DNA from: Candidatus Villigracilaceae bacterium
GTDB lineage: Bacteria > Chloroflexota > Anaerolineae > Anaerolineales > Villigracilaceae
Assembly: GCA_026645935.1 (NCBI GenBank)
Contig: JAPKMP010000011.1
Span: forward strand, 1 to 64,000
Direction: 5' to 3'
Length of the DNA: 64,000 nucleotides
A program made the position numbers and the translations under genes. Within the stretch, counting starts at the first letter, position 1. Every line of letters starts with the position of its first letter. Shown piece after piece: positions 1 through 8,106 of the stretch. The notes under the pieces are model-generated. The model was not told the origin of the DNA. It saw only the letters and a list, made by a program, of their open reading frames with translations, and searched no databases.

Positions 1-17
1 CATTCGTGGAGAATCCG

Positions 18-1079
18 ATGTCATATTTAACTCTCTCGGGAATTACAAAACAGTTCGGCGATACCGTGGTGGTGGAAAATTTCAACCTGGAGATCGGCAA
101 GGGGGAATTCGTCTCCTTCCTCGGTCCGTCCGGATGCGGGAAGACAACAACCCTGCGCATGGTGGCCGGATTTGAAATTCCCACCGCAGGCAGGATTAAT
201 TTGGACGGGGCAGACATCACAGACAGGGCTCCCAATCAACGCAATGTCGGAATGATCTTCCAGTCCTATGCCTTGTTTCCGAATATGACCGTTGCTCAGA
301 ATATTGGATTTGGCTTGTCCGTCCGCAGGGAGTCTTCTGAAATGGTAAAACAGCGCGTGGAGGAGATGATCAGCCTGATCAACCTCGAAGCACACGCGAA
401 CAAATTTCCATACCAACTCTCCGGAGGGCAGCAGCAGCGGGTTTCCCTTGCGCGGGCGCTTGCCATCCATCCGCAGGTTTTGCTTCTCGATGAGCCGCTT
501 TCCGCTTTGGATGCGAAGATTCGCGTCTCTCTCCGGGCTGAGATTCGCGCCATCCAAAGGAAACTTGGTATCACCGCAATATTCGTTACCCACGACCAGG
601 AGGAAGCGCTTTCCATCTCAGACCGTATTGTTGTCATGAACGCAGGCGTGATCGAACAGGTGGGCAGCCCCTTTGAGATCTACAACTTTCCGCAGACTCA
701 ATTCGTCGCGAATTTCGTTGGTTCGCTTAACAACGCGAACGCTGAAATTGCCGACCCTGCAAAAGGTCTCTTGCACTTGAACGGCATTCACTTGGTTACG
801 GCATCGGACGTGAAATCGAAAAAGAAAGGCGACAAGGTCCGAATTTCCATCCGACCGGAACGCCTTGGATTCGCCTCCGAGCAGAAAAAGGACAACGTGC
901 TCGAATGTACCATCGAAAACATCATTTTCCTCGGCTCGGTCGTTCGCATCCAGGTTAAGATCGGCGACGCCAAATTCAATATGGATACCTTCAATAATCC
1001 CTTCCTCGAACTGCCGAAGATCGGCGCGAAAGATCAGGTGACCTGTTCGAAAGAAGCGGTATTGGTCCTGGATGAATGA
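18..1079 (+). CDS. ABC transporter ATP-binding protein, PotA/FbpC type
   Basis: This is the ATP-hydrolysing subunit of an importer, probably for iron(III), a polyamine or a phosphonate-like solute. Visible in order are Walker A (GPSGCGKTT), the Q-loop (FQSYALFP), the signature LSGGQQQR, Walker B with catalytic Glu (LLLDEPLSALD), the switch His (FVTHDQEEA) and a C-terminal TOBE-like region from about residue 280. Length (353 aa) fits the family. The ATG at 18 has GGAG six bases upstream; a GTG at 6 is in frame but would put that ribosome site inside the gene. Permease and binding-protein genes would lie left of the window. The substrate cannot be read from the ATPase; the neighbouring phosphatase-superfamily gene makes a phosphonate or organophosphate possible but unproven. 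Confidence 0.9.
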   Translation: MSYLTLSGITKQFGDTVVVENFNLEIGKGEFVSFLGPSGCGKTTTLRMVAGFEIPTAGRINLDGADITDRAPNQRNVGMIFQSYALFPNMTVAQNIGFGLSVRRESSEMVKQRVEEMISLINLEAHANKFPYQLSGGQQQRVSLARALAIHPQVLLLDEPLSALDAKIRVSLRAEIRAIQRKLGITAIFVTHDQEEALSISDRIVVMNAGVIEQVGSPFEIYNFPQTQFVANFVGSLNNANAEIADPAKGLLHLNGIHLVTASDVKSKKKGDKVRISIRPERLGFASEQKKDNVLECTIENIIFLGSVVRIQVKIGDAKFNMDTFNNPFLELPKIGAKDQVTCSKEAVLVLDE

Positions 1080-1086
1080 AATAAAA

Positions 1087-1113
1087 GTAGGTCACGCTTC
1101 AAGCGTGACCTAC
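1087..1113. repeat. Short perfect palindrome after the ABC gene
   Basis: A 27-base inverted repeat: left arm GTAGGTCACGCTT, one central C, right arm AAGCGTGACCTAC. It fills most of the 40-base gap between two plus-strand genes and has no T-run, so a classical terminator role is doubtful. It resembles the palindrome at 3792-3817 in layout (GTAG at the outer edge, CTT/AAG at the centre). Confidence 0.7.
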
Positions 1114-1133
1114 AGCTTTTAATGGTTTGTTTG

Positions 1134-1949
1134 ATGAACAAAGTGATTCTTGTCCTCTCAGATGCTCTGCGATACGATGCGGCCGCCGCGAATATGGGCT
1201 ATCTCATGCACCTGGTGGAGTATAAAAAAGCAAGCCTGTACAAGATCTTCGGCGAACTTCCCAGCATGTCGCGCCCGATGTACGAGTCCATTCATACCGG
1301 GCTGCCTTCCAGCGAGACGGGAATCGTGGCGAATTCCGTGGTGCGCTTGTCGAACAAACCCAATATTTTCAAGTTGGTAAGGGATGCGGGAAAGGTCACG
1401 GCTGCGGCGGCGTTTTACTGGTATTCCGAGTTGTATAACCGCGTTCCGTACGATCCCATCGACGATAAAGAAACCGACGATGAATCGCTGAATATTCAAC
1501 ACGGTCGCTTTTATACGGAGGACGAGTTCCCGGACGTTGAATTGCTCAATTCGGCGGCTTTTCTCGTGCGCAAGTACGCGCCGGATTATCTCCTGTTCCA
1601 CCCGATGGGACTGGATTATTACGGCGAGATGTACGGTTCAGAATCCAAGGAATATCGCAATCACGCCACCTACCAGGACTCGAGATTTGCGCCGCGCATC
1701 ATGGAATGGCTTGGAATGGGTTACACCGTTCTTGTAACGGGCGACCACGGCGTCAACAAGGATGGGAATCATGGCGGGGCGGAATCGGGGCAGAGAGAGG
1801 TTCCCTTCTTTGCGATTCAGCCGTCCCTTAAAGGAAGAGGCGAGACGGGCGAGGTCATCTCGCATTTGCAGATCGCGCCCACGGTCTTGAGTCAGCTCGG
1901 TGTTCCCATCCCATCAACGATGAGACATAAACCGTTATATTTCGATTAA
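1134..1949 (+). CDS. Alkaline-phosphatase-superfamily hydrolase
   Basis: A metal-dependent phospho- or sulfo-ester hydrolase of the alkaline phosphatase fold, about 271 aa. The N-terminal strand with metal Asp (VLVLSDALR) is followed by a Ser/Met-rich stretch where the nucleophile usually sits (ELPSMSRP), then an Asp-rich metal segment (HPMGLDYYG), TGDHG and GNHGG with the remaining metal His and Asp. It has no signal peptide and so is probably cytoplasmic. An upstream in-frame ATG at 1122 exists, but 1134 starts right before the first core strand; neither has a clear ribosome site. It ends convergently, overlapping the next gene by 15 bases. The family includes phosphonoacetate hydrolases and nucleotide pyrophosphatases, and the substrate is not evident. 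Confidence 0.75.
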   Translation: MNKVILVLSDALRYDAAAANMGYLMHLVEYKKASLYKIFGELPSMSRPMYESIHTGLPSSETGIVANSVVRLSNKPNIFKLVRDAGKVTAAAAFYWYSELYNRVPYDPIDDKETDDESLNIQHGRFYTEDEFPDVELLNSAAFLVRKYAPDYLLFHPMGLDYYGEMYGSESKEYRNHATYQDSRFAPRIMEWLGMGYTVLVTGDHGVNKDGNHGGAESGQREVPFFAIQPSLKGRGETGEVISHLQIAPTVLSQLGVPIPSTMRHKPLYFD

Positions 1950-2462
1950 TGCCTTGACCAGTTCGCGGTTGAAGTCGGGGATATCCGCCACGACCCGCCC
2001 CCAGATTTGGTTGCCTTCGCGGAAGGCAGGTTCATCCGTCCAGATCCCTCCGATATTTTCGAGATCGTCCTTGATGCCGGTCGAACCGGTGACGCGCTGA
2101 CCCTTCTTGACGATGTCCGCGGAGATGGCAATCGATCCGCCGTGACAGATGATACCGATGATCTTATTGGCATCGTTCATTTCACTGACAAGTTTCCTGA
2201 CGACATCGTAACGCCGCAATTTATCTGGCGCCCAGCCGCCGGGCAGGATCAACGCAAAGAGTTCCGTGCCTTTCAGGTCTTCGATCTTTGCAACCGGGGT
2301 TATGACCAATCCGTTCTTGCCGCGCAGGGGCTTGAGGTCGAGAGCCGCGCTCAAGACCTTTGCGCCCTCCTCCTGCAAACGCATAAGCGGGACGTAATAT
2401 TCCAAATCCTCCACGCCTTCCGCGATGAGAGTCGCGATTACTTTATTTTGAAGTCGCATCAT
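1935..2462 (-). CDS. DJ-1/PfpI family protein
   Basis: A 175-aa class I glutamine amidotransferase-like protein. The family hallmarks are visible: the acidic AEGVEDLE segment near residue 15 and the nucleophile elbow IICHGG with the reactive Cys at about 106. Members act as peptidases, glyoxalases/deglycases or chaperones, and this one cannot be assigned among these. Two ATGs in tandem (2462 and 2459) follow GGAAGG at the correct distance; an ATG further upstream at 2489 lies in a repeat-like stretch and is less likely. The gene heads a minus-strand group with the YjbQ and DUF4342 genes to its right. Confidence 0.85.
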   Translation of the reverse strand: MMRLQNKVIATLIAEGVEDLEYYVPLMRLQEEGAKVLSAALDLKPLRGKNGLVITPVAKIEDLKGTELFALILPGGWAPDKLRRYDVVRKLVSEMNDANKIIGIICHGGSIAISADIVKKGQRVTGSTGIKDDLENIGGIWTDEPAFREGNQIWGRVVADIPDFNRELVKALIEI

Positions 2463-2471
2463 ATTTTCCTT

Positions 2472-2502
2472 CCATCGGCCACCGTCCATTGTCTACGGTC
2501 GG
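2472..2502. repeat. Decayed CCGTCC/GTCTAC-type intergenic repeat
   Basis: The gap between the DJ-1 and YjbQ genes contains words such as ACCGTCC, ATTGTCTAC and GGTCGG. Similar words recur at 16694-16753 and 44841-44920. I read these as degraded copies of one short intergenic repeat, judged by eye only. Confidence 0.4.
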
Positions 2503-2505
2503 ACC

Positions 2506-2925
2506 TTATCCACCGATAATTTTTACCAATACGCGTTTTCTGCGTCTGCCATCGAACTCGCCATAGAAGATCTGCTCCCATGTCCCAAAATCCAATTGAC
2601 CGTTCGTGACCGCCACGACGACTTCGCGCCCCATCACCTGGCGCTTCATATGAGCGTCGGCATTGTCTTCGCCGGTGTCGTTGTGGCGGTATCCGCTCAC
2701 CGGTTCGTGCGGGGCGAGTTTCTCCAGCCATTTCTCGTAATCGTGATGCAACCCGCTCTCGTCGTCGTTGATGAAAACAGATGAGGTGATATGCATCGAA
2801 TTGACCAGACACAGCCCTTCCCTGATCCCGCTTTCCTGCAATGCCTGTTCCACATCGCGGGTGATGTTGATAAATCCCCGGCGGGAGGGGACATTGAGCC
2901 ACAGTTCTTTGCGGTAGGATTTCAT
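2506..2925 (-). CDS. YjbQ/UPF0047 family protein (secondary thiamine-phosphate synthase-like)
   Basis: A 139-aa protein matching the YjbQ family in length and in the conserved core: [26 protein letters not shown], the long stretch around [14 protein letters not shown], and the C-terminal [13 protein letters not shown]. Some family members were reported to have weak thiamine-phosphate synthase activity, but the physiological role remains unclear. The chosen ATG at 2925 begins one base after the stop codon of the DUF4342 gene, which argues for translational coupling; an upstream ATG would overlap that gene. Confidence 0.85.
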   Translation of the reverse strand: MKSYRKELWLNVPSRRGFINITRDVEQALQESGIREGLCLVNSMHITSSVFINDDESGLHHDYEKWLEKLAPHEPVSGYRHNDTGEDNADAHMKRQVMGREVVVAVTNGQLDFGTWEQIFYGEFDGRRRKRVLVKIIGG

Positions 2926-2926
2926 G

Positions 2927-3175
2927 CTATTCCGTTTTTTCGACAACCACCGTTGCTTCGGTCAATAGAGCGGCGATGGCTCCCAGCGCGGCCAATTGCG
3001 GCGCGATCAAAGCCCCCATCACGCCGATGGTGACGGGGATTTCGACGACGGTCTTGCCGTCCTTATCCTTGATGATGATCCTGCGGATGTTGCCTTCGTG
3101 AAGCAATTCCTTGATCTTGGCGACGATCCTTTCGCCATCCACGCGAAATTCCTCTGTGTGGGTTTTTTCGTTCAT
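2927..3175 (-). CDS. DUF4342 domain protein
   Basis: A small protein of 82 aa with the DUF4342 pattern: an acidic N-terminus, a stretch predicting a beta hairpin ([23 protein letters not shown]) and a hydrophobic C-terminal half ([18 protein letters not shown]). The function is unknown; the hydrophobic part may be membrane-associated. The ATG at 3175 follows AAAGGAAA at a normal distance. It is packed between a PNPOx-like gene (11 bases upstream) and YjbQ (1 base downstream), so the three are probably cotranscribed. Confidence 0.75.
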   Translation of the reverse strand: MNEKTHTEEFRVDGERIVAKIKELLHEGNIRRIIIKDKDGKTVVEIPVTIGVMGALIAPQLAALGAIAALLTEATVVVEKTE

Positions 3176-3186
3176 GAGATTTCCTT

Positions 3187-3777
3187 TCAGGTATTGTTCC
3201 GATAGTACTCGAACCACTTCCCGTCAAGCGGTTTCCATTCGTCGCTCTGGTCGGCGACATCCGCCCAATTTTCCTTGCCGCTCCATTCCCCGATCTTGAT
3301 GGCATATACGGATGTGGCTCGCAGTTCTTTGTCGGTGATCTCGCGATACTCCTCCCCGGCTTGTAAGGTGGGGAAGTATTTGCCGATCAATCCATACAAC
3401 AATCTACGCGCTTCTGCAGGTTCGGTTACGACTCGCGCGGTGCCAAAAACGACCACGCTTCGAAATTGAAGCGAGAATTCCAGCGCGACGTTCGAGGGGA
3501 GCATTTTCCCCAACTCGCTCGCCTCGAGCGTGACTTTTGGGTTGTACTCGATGTTCGAGCGGATTCTCCCCGAGATATTGGAGTGAAAGGCGATCTGGTG
3601 ATTTTCTTCATCGAACCAGAAAGTTGTTGGATTGATGAATGGCTGTCCATCCACCGAAGTGGCGATGTGGCCGACTTTCGCTGTTTTTAGGAACTCCCGA
3701 ATCCATGCGTCGTCTTTTGTCAGGTGCGGCCTGCGTTGGAAAGCGGTGGGGTTTTGACCGATGTATTCTCTTGGCAT
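3187..3777 (-). CDS. Pyridoxamine 5'-phosphate oxidase family flavin-binding protein
   Basis: A 196-aa split-barrel protein of the PNPOx-like group. The first half shows the typical opening (FLKTAKVGHIATSVDGQPFINPTTFWF) and the FMN/F420-site strand FHSNISGRIRSNIEYNPKVTLE. The family contains FMN-, F420- and haem-binding oxidoreductases, including nitroimidazole-resistance-like proteins, so the cofactor and substrate are open. The start has GAGGA upstream. It is the first gene of the minus-strand group PNPOx-DUF4342-YjbQ-DJ-1. Confidence 0.8.
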   Translation of the reverse strand: MPREYIGQNPTAFQRRPHLTKDDAWIREFLKTAKVGHIATSVDGQPFINPTTFWFDEENHQIAFHSNISGRIRSNIEYNPKVTLEASELGKMLPSNVALEFSLQFRSVVVFGTARVVTEPAEARRLLYGLIGKYFPTLQAGEEYREITDKELRATSVYAIKIGEWSGKENWADVADQSDEWKPLDGKWFEYYRNNT

Positions 3778-3791
3778 GCAAGTCCTCTGTG

Positions 3792-3817
3792 GTAGTGACG
3801 ACTTAAGCCGTCACTAC
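3792..3817. repeat. Short imperfect palindrome supplying a stop codon
   Basis: A 26-base near-palindrome (arms GTAGTGACGACTT and AAGCCGTCACTAC, one mismatched pair). It lies between two minus-strand genes and contains the TAG stop (3814-3816) of the membrane protein gene to its right. The outer GTAG/CTAC and central CTT/AAG resemble the palindrome at 1087-1113. Confidence 0.65.
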
Positions 3818-4392
3818 TGATTATCCACAAGCAAATGTAAATACCACGCCCATTGGGCGAAGTAGCCGCCCACGATGCTCACGAACACGATCGACCAGCT
3901 TACCCAGGTCACTTCCCCGAGGAAAGACAGGAGAAAGTAGGCGCCTGCGCCTGTCGTGAGCGAACTTAGGAGGGCGACTTCGACCGCTATAAGATTTGCG
4001 ATGCTGTAGGGTTTGTTCGTCGGAGGGATGCTGCGCAAGCGCCACTTGAACGCATCCTTGACCTCCGGATGGTGCTTGATGTAGAAATCCTTGATCTGGT
4101 TCATCGCCTCCACCGATTCGTGCCAGGCGGCGCGCAGGCGGGCAAGTTGGGCAATGGTCAAGGCGCCCATGAAGGTCAATACGAGGAATAGCGCGAAGAA
4201 TGCAAAAGACACAATCCGCGATTGCGCCTCCAATTGTGTGCCGATGATGGCGGCAACGAAGGAGCCGACTGAAACAAAGTAGAACGAGGTGACTCGTGAA
4301 CGGTCTTCATTAGCCTGGAAGGCGGTCTGGGCGATGTATTTATATTCCCCCTGAAGCAGCTCGTCTGGATTGAGATCGGGTTTGCGTGCCAT
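3814..4392 (-). CDS. Four-helix membrane protein of unknown function
   Basis: A 192-aa protein that I do not recognise. It has two pairs of hydrophobic helices: residues about 35-55 and 62-85 (FYFVSVGSFVAAIIGTQL and VSFAFFALFLVLTFMGAL), then a soluble amphipathic segment of about 50 residues, then two C-terminal helices (LIAVEVALLSSLTTGAGAYFLL and WSIVFVSIVGGYFAQWAWYL). The ATG at 4392 is preceded by AAGGAG; an upstream ATG at 4422 lacks such a site. Its stop codon is within a short palindromic repeat. Confidence 0.65.
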   Translation of the reverse strand: MARKPDLNPDELLQGEYKYIAQTAFQANEDRSRVTSFYFVSVGSFVAAIIGTQLEAQSRIVSFAFFALFLVLTFMGALTIAQLARLRAAWHESVEAMNQIKDFYIKHHPEVKDAFKWRLRSIPPTNKPYSIANLIAVEVALLSSLTTGAGAYFLLSFLGEVTWVSWSIVFVSIVGGYFAQWAWYLHLLVDNQ

Positions 4393-4448
4393 GCGGACTC
4401 TCCTTGGTTTGATGTGCTTCAATTATGACATGACTTTGCTTTCGGCGC

Positions 4449-4480
4449 AAAAAAAGCGGACGATCATTCATCGTCCGCCT
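4449..4480 (-). terminator. Rho-independent terminator of the M29 peptidase gene
   Basis: Read on the minus strand: a 9-bp perfect stem (GCGGACGAT with ATCGTCCGC), a 5-base loop and a run of seven T. It lies 30 bases beyond the peptidase stop codon. Confidence 0.85.
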
Positions 4481-4511
4481 TCCAAACCGACACTTTCGGA
4501 TTATTCTCCGG

Positions 4512-5774
4512 CTAGACCTTGATCGCCCATTCACCCTTGCGCATCACCGATTCGCGGGCGCCGTCTTTTGTGATGCCGTCGATGTCCATTTGCGCCGAGC
4601 CGATCATGAAGTCCACATGGTTGAGGCTGACATTTCCCCCGGCGGCAATGAATTCTTCGTCGTTCAACTCCGTTCCACCGGCGAGGGTGAATCGGTAGGC
4701 GCGTCCGATCGCGATGTGGCAGGAGGCGTTCTCGTCGAAGAGGGTGTTATAGAAGAGATGTCCGCGCCTGCCGATGGGCGAAGAGGCAGGCACGAGCGCC
4801 ACCTCTCCGAGGCGTTGGGAGCCTTCGTCGGTATCCACAAGTTTTTTCAGCGCAGCTTCGCCCTTTTTCGCGGTTACCTTGGTAATGCGTCCTTTCTCGA
4901 ATGTGACCTGGAAATCCTCGATCAATGTTCCACCGTAACTGAGCGGGAATGTGGCGCTTATGACACCATCCGCGCGGTTGCGGTCCGGCAGGGTGAAGAC
5001 TTCTTCGGTCGGCATGTTTGCGGTAAAAGCGATGCCGTTCTGCGCAAGGGATTGGGCGCTGATCCATAAATGACCGCTGGGAAGCCCGAGCGTAAAGTCG
5101 GTGCCGGGACCTTTATAGTGAAGTGCTGTGTATTGCTTGGCTTGAAGGTATAAGGCACGCTCCCGCAGGGATGCGATGTGTTTATTCCAGGCTTCGATGG
5201 GGTCCGGCTGGTCGATGCGGGTGGTCTCGAAGATCGCCCGCCATAATTTTTCCTGCGCTTCCACCACAGAGAGATCGGGGAAGATCTTTTGCGCCCAGGC
5301 ATCCCCGGCGGCGGCAACCACGCACCAGTTAATGGCGTTCTTCGTCACTTTTTCACTGATGGCGTTCCAGTGCTCGATGTGGGTTTTTTGCAATTGTCCG
5401 ACGATGTCTGCGTCCAAACCGCCCAGCAGGTCGGGATTCGAACCGGCGATGGACAGCAAAGCGCCGTCGTGCTCGATCATGTCCAATGCGGCATCGATTT
5501 GCCATTTGGGGTAAATATCGAAAGAGTCTTTGGGCGCATGCTGGGCTCGGAGGCGCAGCATTTCCTCATCTGCGAAGATGGCTTCCACATATTTCGCGCC
5601 GACGCCGTAGGCGGCTTTGGCGATCTCGCGGACAAGAGGGGCAAATTGATGCGGCACGCCGCGGGTCGCGCCAAGCATGATGATCAGGCGCTGCCCGGCG
5701 CGGATGTTCAATCCGACTTTGACGATGGCTTCCGCGTATTTTGCCAGCATTTCCTGATGGTTTTTTCCGGTCAT
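4512..5774 (-). CDS. Aminopeptidase, peptidase family M29 (thermophilic aminopeptidase type)
   Basis: A 420-aa metallo-exopeptidase of the AmpS/PepS type that removes N-terminal residues in the cytoplasm. Likely metal ligands are in their usual order: Glu in MPTEEVFTLPD, Glu in LGEVALVP, His in ASCHIAIGRAY, and His and Asp in NHVDFMIGSAQMDIDG. Length is normal for the family (about 400-420 aa). It is a single-gene unit with its own terminator and a divergent neighbour starting at 5937. Confidence 0.9.
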   Translation of the reverse strand: MTGKNHQEMLAKYAEAIVKVGLNIRAGQRLIIMLGATRGVPHQFAPLVREIAKAAYGVGAKYVEAIFADEEMLRLRAQHAPKDSFDIYPKWQIDAALDMIEHDGALLSIAGSNPDLLGGLDADIVGQLQKTHIEHWNAISEKVTKNAINWCVVAAAGDAWAQKIFPDLSVVEAQEKLWRAIFETTRIDQPDPIEAWNKHIASLRERALYLQAKQYTALHYKGPGTDFTLGLPSGHLWISAQSLAQNGIAFTANMPTEEVFTLPDRNRADGVISATFPLSYGGTLIEDFQVTFEKGRITKVTAKKGEAALKKLVDTDEGSQRLGEVALVPASSPIGRRGHLFYNTLFDENASCHIAIGRAYRFTLAGGTELNDEEFIAAGGNVSLNHVDFMIGSAQMDIDGITKDGARESVMRKGEWAIKV

Positions 5775-5936
5775 AAATCCTCGCTGAAGTGAAAAATGAA
5801 TTTCACAAGTATAGCATGGGAGTGGGGACGCGACTGCGCCGTTCCAGTCTGGCGGGGAATTTCCCGATGAATCCGATTTCAGGTGGGAGTGTTTTATACT
5901 TGGACAATTACATATCTTACGGCAGGAGAGTCGCTC

Positions 5937-7067
5937 ATGCTCACGGTCGAAAAAGTGGATACTGGAAACAAAAAGCAGGTCAAACGCTTTGTGGATTTGC
6001 CCTTTCGCATCTATGCGGACTGTTCCCAGTGGGTGCCGCCGTTGTTTATGGATGCCTATAATCAGTTAAACCGCGGGAAACACCCCTTCCATGAACATTC
6101 GGATGTGGAGTTCCTTCTCGCCGTGCGCGACGGAAAGGATGTGGGGCGAATCGCCATCATCGAGAACAAGCTGTACAACGGCTACCACCAAAAACAGACC
6201 GCGAATTTTTATCTGTTCGAGTGCGAGAACGACCTTGAGGCTGCGAAATTATTATTCGATACCGCCGCCGATTGGGCAAAAGCGCGGGACTTGAATGTCT
6301 TGATCGGACCGAAGGGCATGGGTCCGTTGGATGGATACGGTGTGCTGGTTTTCGGGCATGAGCACCGTCAGACGATGACCATGCTCAATTACAACCACGC
6401 CTACTACCAGTTCCTGATCGAGGCGCAGGGTTTCATCAAGGAAGTGGATTTCGTTTCGTGCTTCCTCCCGGCGGATAAATTCCAGATGCCGGAACGGGTC
6501 CAGCGCATTGCCGAGCGCGTGATGCAGAGAGGGCATCTTGAGATCAAGACCTTTAAGAATAAAAAGGATCTGGTTTCATGGGCTGGCCGTATCGGCAGGG
6601 CGTACAACGATGCTTTTGTGAACAATTGGGAATATTACCCGCTGACCCCGCGCGAGATCGATTTCGTCGTCGAGAACATCATGACGATCGCGGACCACCG
6701 CCTGATCAAGATCATCACCCATGACGAGGATGTGGTGGGATTCCTGTTCGCCTTCCACGATGTCTCCGCCGCGATGCAGAGGGCAAGGGGAAAACTATTC
6801 CCGTTCGGCTTGCTCGATATTTTGATGGAGATCAACCGCACGGATACGGTCGCGGTCAACGGCATGGGCATCCTGCCGGATTATCAGGGACACGGCGGCA
6901 ATGCCCTGCTGTATTACGCGATGGGGAATACGTTGTTAAACTTCAAGCAATTCAAACACGTGGAAATGACCCAGGTCGCCGAGACCACCGAACAGATGCG
7001 CGCGGATTTGAAGAACCTGAACGGGATTGAGTATAAGAATCATCGGGTGTACGCCAAGGGGTTGTGA
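5937..7067 (+). CDS. GNAT-like N-acetyltransferase domain protein, substrate unknown
   Basis: A 376-aa protein. The first third carries a motif I associate with a widespread uncharacterised family (FVDLPFRIYADCSQWVPPL, then NPF-like HPFHEHSDVEFLLAVRDG and VGRIAIIEN). The C-terminal part resembles a GNAT acyl-CoA fold (VNGMGILPDYQGHGGNALLYYAM, with a GxGG-type pyrophosphate loop). A second acetyltransferase-like strand pattern in the middle suggests a tandem GNAT or FemAB-like architecture. The ATG at 5937 follows GGCAGGAGAG. Nine bases after its stop a SARP-type regulator begins, so the two may be cotranscribed. Confidence 0.65.
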   Translation: MLTVEKVDTGNKKQVKRFVDLPFRIYADCSQWVPPLFMDAYNQLNRGKHPFHEHSDVEFLLAVRDGKDVGRIAIIENKLYNGYHQKQTANFYLFECENDLEAAKLLFDTAADWAKARDLNVLIGPKGMGPLDGYGVLVFGHEHRQTMTMLNYNHAYYQFLIEAQGFIKEVDFVSCFLPADKFQMPERVQRIAERVMQRGHLEIKTFKNKKDLVSWAGRIGRAYNDAFVNNWEYYPLTPREIDFVVENIMTIADHRLIKIITHDEDVVGFLFAFHDVSAAMQRARGKLFPFGLLDILMEINRTDTVAVNGMGILPDYQGHGGNALLYYAMGNTLLNFKQFKHVEMTQVAETTEQMRADLKNLNGIEYKNHRVYAKGL

Positions 7068-7076
7068 TTTGGAGCC

Positions 7077-7790
7077 ATGATACTCATACGGCTTCTTGGA
7101 ACCCCCGGTTTGATCATCGGAGAGAATCAATTCGTCACCCTTCCCACCCAAAAATGCACGTTGTTGATGGGATATCTGGCTTTTAAGAAAAATACCCCAC
7201 TGGATCGTACATCTGTCGCCTCCATGATATGGCCCGACCATAATGAATCCCGCGCGCGCCGCAACCTGAACACTGAGATTTGGAGGCTTCGGAAATATCT
7301 CGACCCCGCCCTGCGTACAGATTCACGCACCATCACTTTTTCATCCAACCATAATATATTTATCGACGTGGACCTATTCGAACAGGTCAACGCCGGGTCG
7401 TCCATCCCGGAATTGGAAGACGCGATCTCCCTTTATTTGGGCGGGTTTATGAGCGGTTACTTCGAGGATTGGATTCTCGTAAAACGCGAATATTATGCAG
7501 ACCGGCTTGTCCAATACCTCGACCGCTGCGCGGCGCATTATCAAGACGCTCATGACGTCAGAAAAGCCGTTGCCTGTGTGCGCAGGATCCTTCTTCTCGA
7601 CCCGGTCAACGAGGAATGCCATCGCCGGTTGATGCGCTTGTACGTCATGATTGAGGATTATTATTCCGCCCTCCACCAATACCGAGAGTGTGTCGATATT
7701 CTCGAACGTGAACTGGGTGTTCGTCCCATGCCCGAAACGCGAGCCTTGCACGACCAAATCCTTCGGCATCTTGCCGGACGGAGCGGCTGA
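7077..7790 (+). CDS. SARP/BTAD-type transcriptional activator
   Basis: A 237-aa protein with an N-terminal winged-helix domain (LIRLLGTPGLIIGE, SVASMIWPD, RARRNLNTEIWRLRKYL) and a C-terminal bacterial transcriptional activation domain of TPR-like helices (YYADRLVQYLDRCAAHY through HQYRECVDILERELGVRPMPETRALHDQIL). This two-domain form is that of AfsR/SARP regulators, but it lacks the NB-ARC and sensor parts of the large forms. Stand-alone BTAD proteins are frequent in Chloroflexota. Targets are unknown; the immediate downstream small gene and lipoprotein are candidates. Confidence 0.85.
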   Translation: MILIRLLGTPGLIIGENQFVTLPTQKCTLLMGYLAFKKNTPLDRTSVASMIWPDHNESRARRNLNTEIWRLRKYLDPALRTDSRTITFSSNHNIFIDVDLFEQVNAGSSIPELEDAISLYLGGFMSGYFEDWILVKREYYADRLVQYLDRCAAHYQDAHDVRKAVACVRRILLLDPVNEECHRRLMRLYVMIEDYYSALHQYRECVDILERELGVRPMPETRALHDQILRHLAGRSG

Positions 7791-7887
7791 AAATGAATAT
7801 CGCGCCGGGGTGGGTGGGATATTGAGATAGTTTTGAGATAGGGATTTGCTATCCTGCTGTCAACCCGACAGCAGGATTTTTGCCGCC

Positions 7888-8100
7888 ATGAAAAAAACTG
7901 CCGCTTCCGCCCGGCCGGACAGCCGCGAGGTTATCCACAGGTTCATCGTCCATTTGTGGCGGGAAAGGACCGGGCTCAAACGATTTGTCTGGCGCGGCTC
8001 ATTGACCGATGCTCGAAAGGGCGGCACAAGATATTTTCAATCCATCCGTTCGTTGGCGAAGTTATTGACGGAGGCTGTCGGGAAAATGCCAAAGGAGTAA
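7888..8100 (+). CDS. Small basic protein with FIVHLWRE/WRGSLTD motif
   Basis: A 70-aa ORF with the readable pattern FIVHLWRERT, FVWRGSLTD and RYFQSIRSLAKLLTEAV. I have an impression that short proteins with WRG-x-(I/L)-T and RYFxxL motifs are common in Chloroflexota and cyanobacteria; this is memory, not a search. The start at 7888 is chosen because it is the only ATG close to the conserved part. Its last codons carry the AAAGGAGTAAAGG ribosome site for the lipoprotein gene that follows, which supports a real and cotranscribed gene. Confidence 0.5.
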   Translation: MKKTAASARPDSREVIHRFIVHLWRERTGLKRFVWRGSLTDARKGGTRYFQSIRSLAKLLTEAVGKMPKE

Positions 8101-8106
8101 AGGACA

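Noticed and set aside
5425-5445. T-arm-like sequence GGTTCGAATCCC (minus strand)
   Set aside because: It codes for SNPD in the M29 peptidase and no acceptor, D or anticodon arm could be drawn around it. No tRNA was found in the window.
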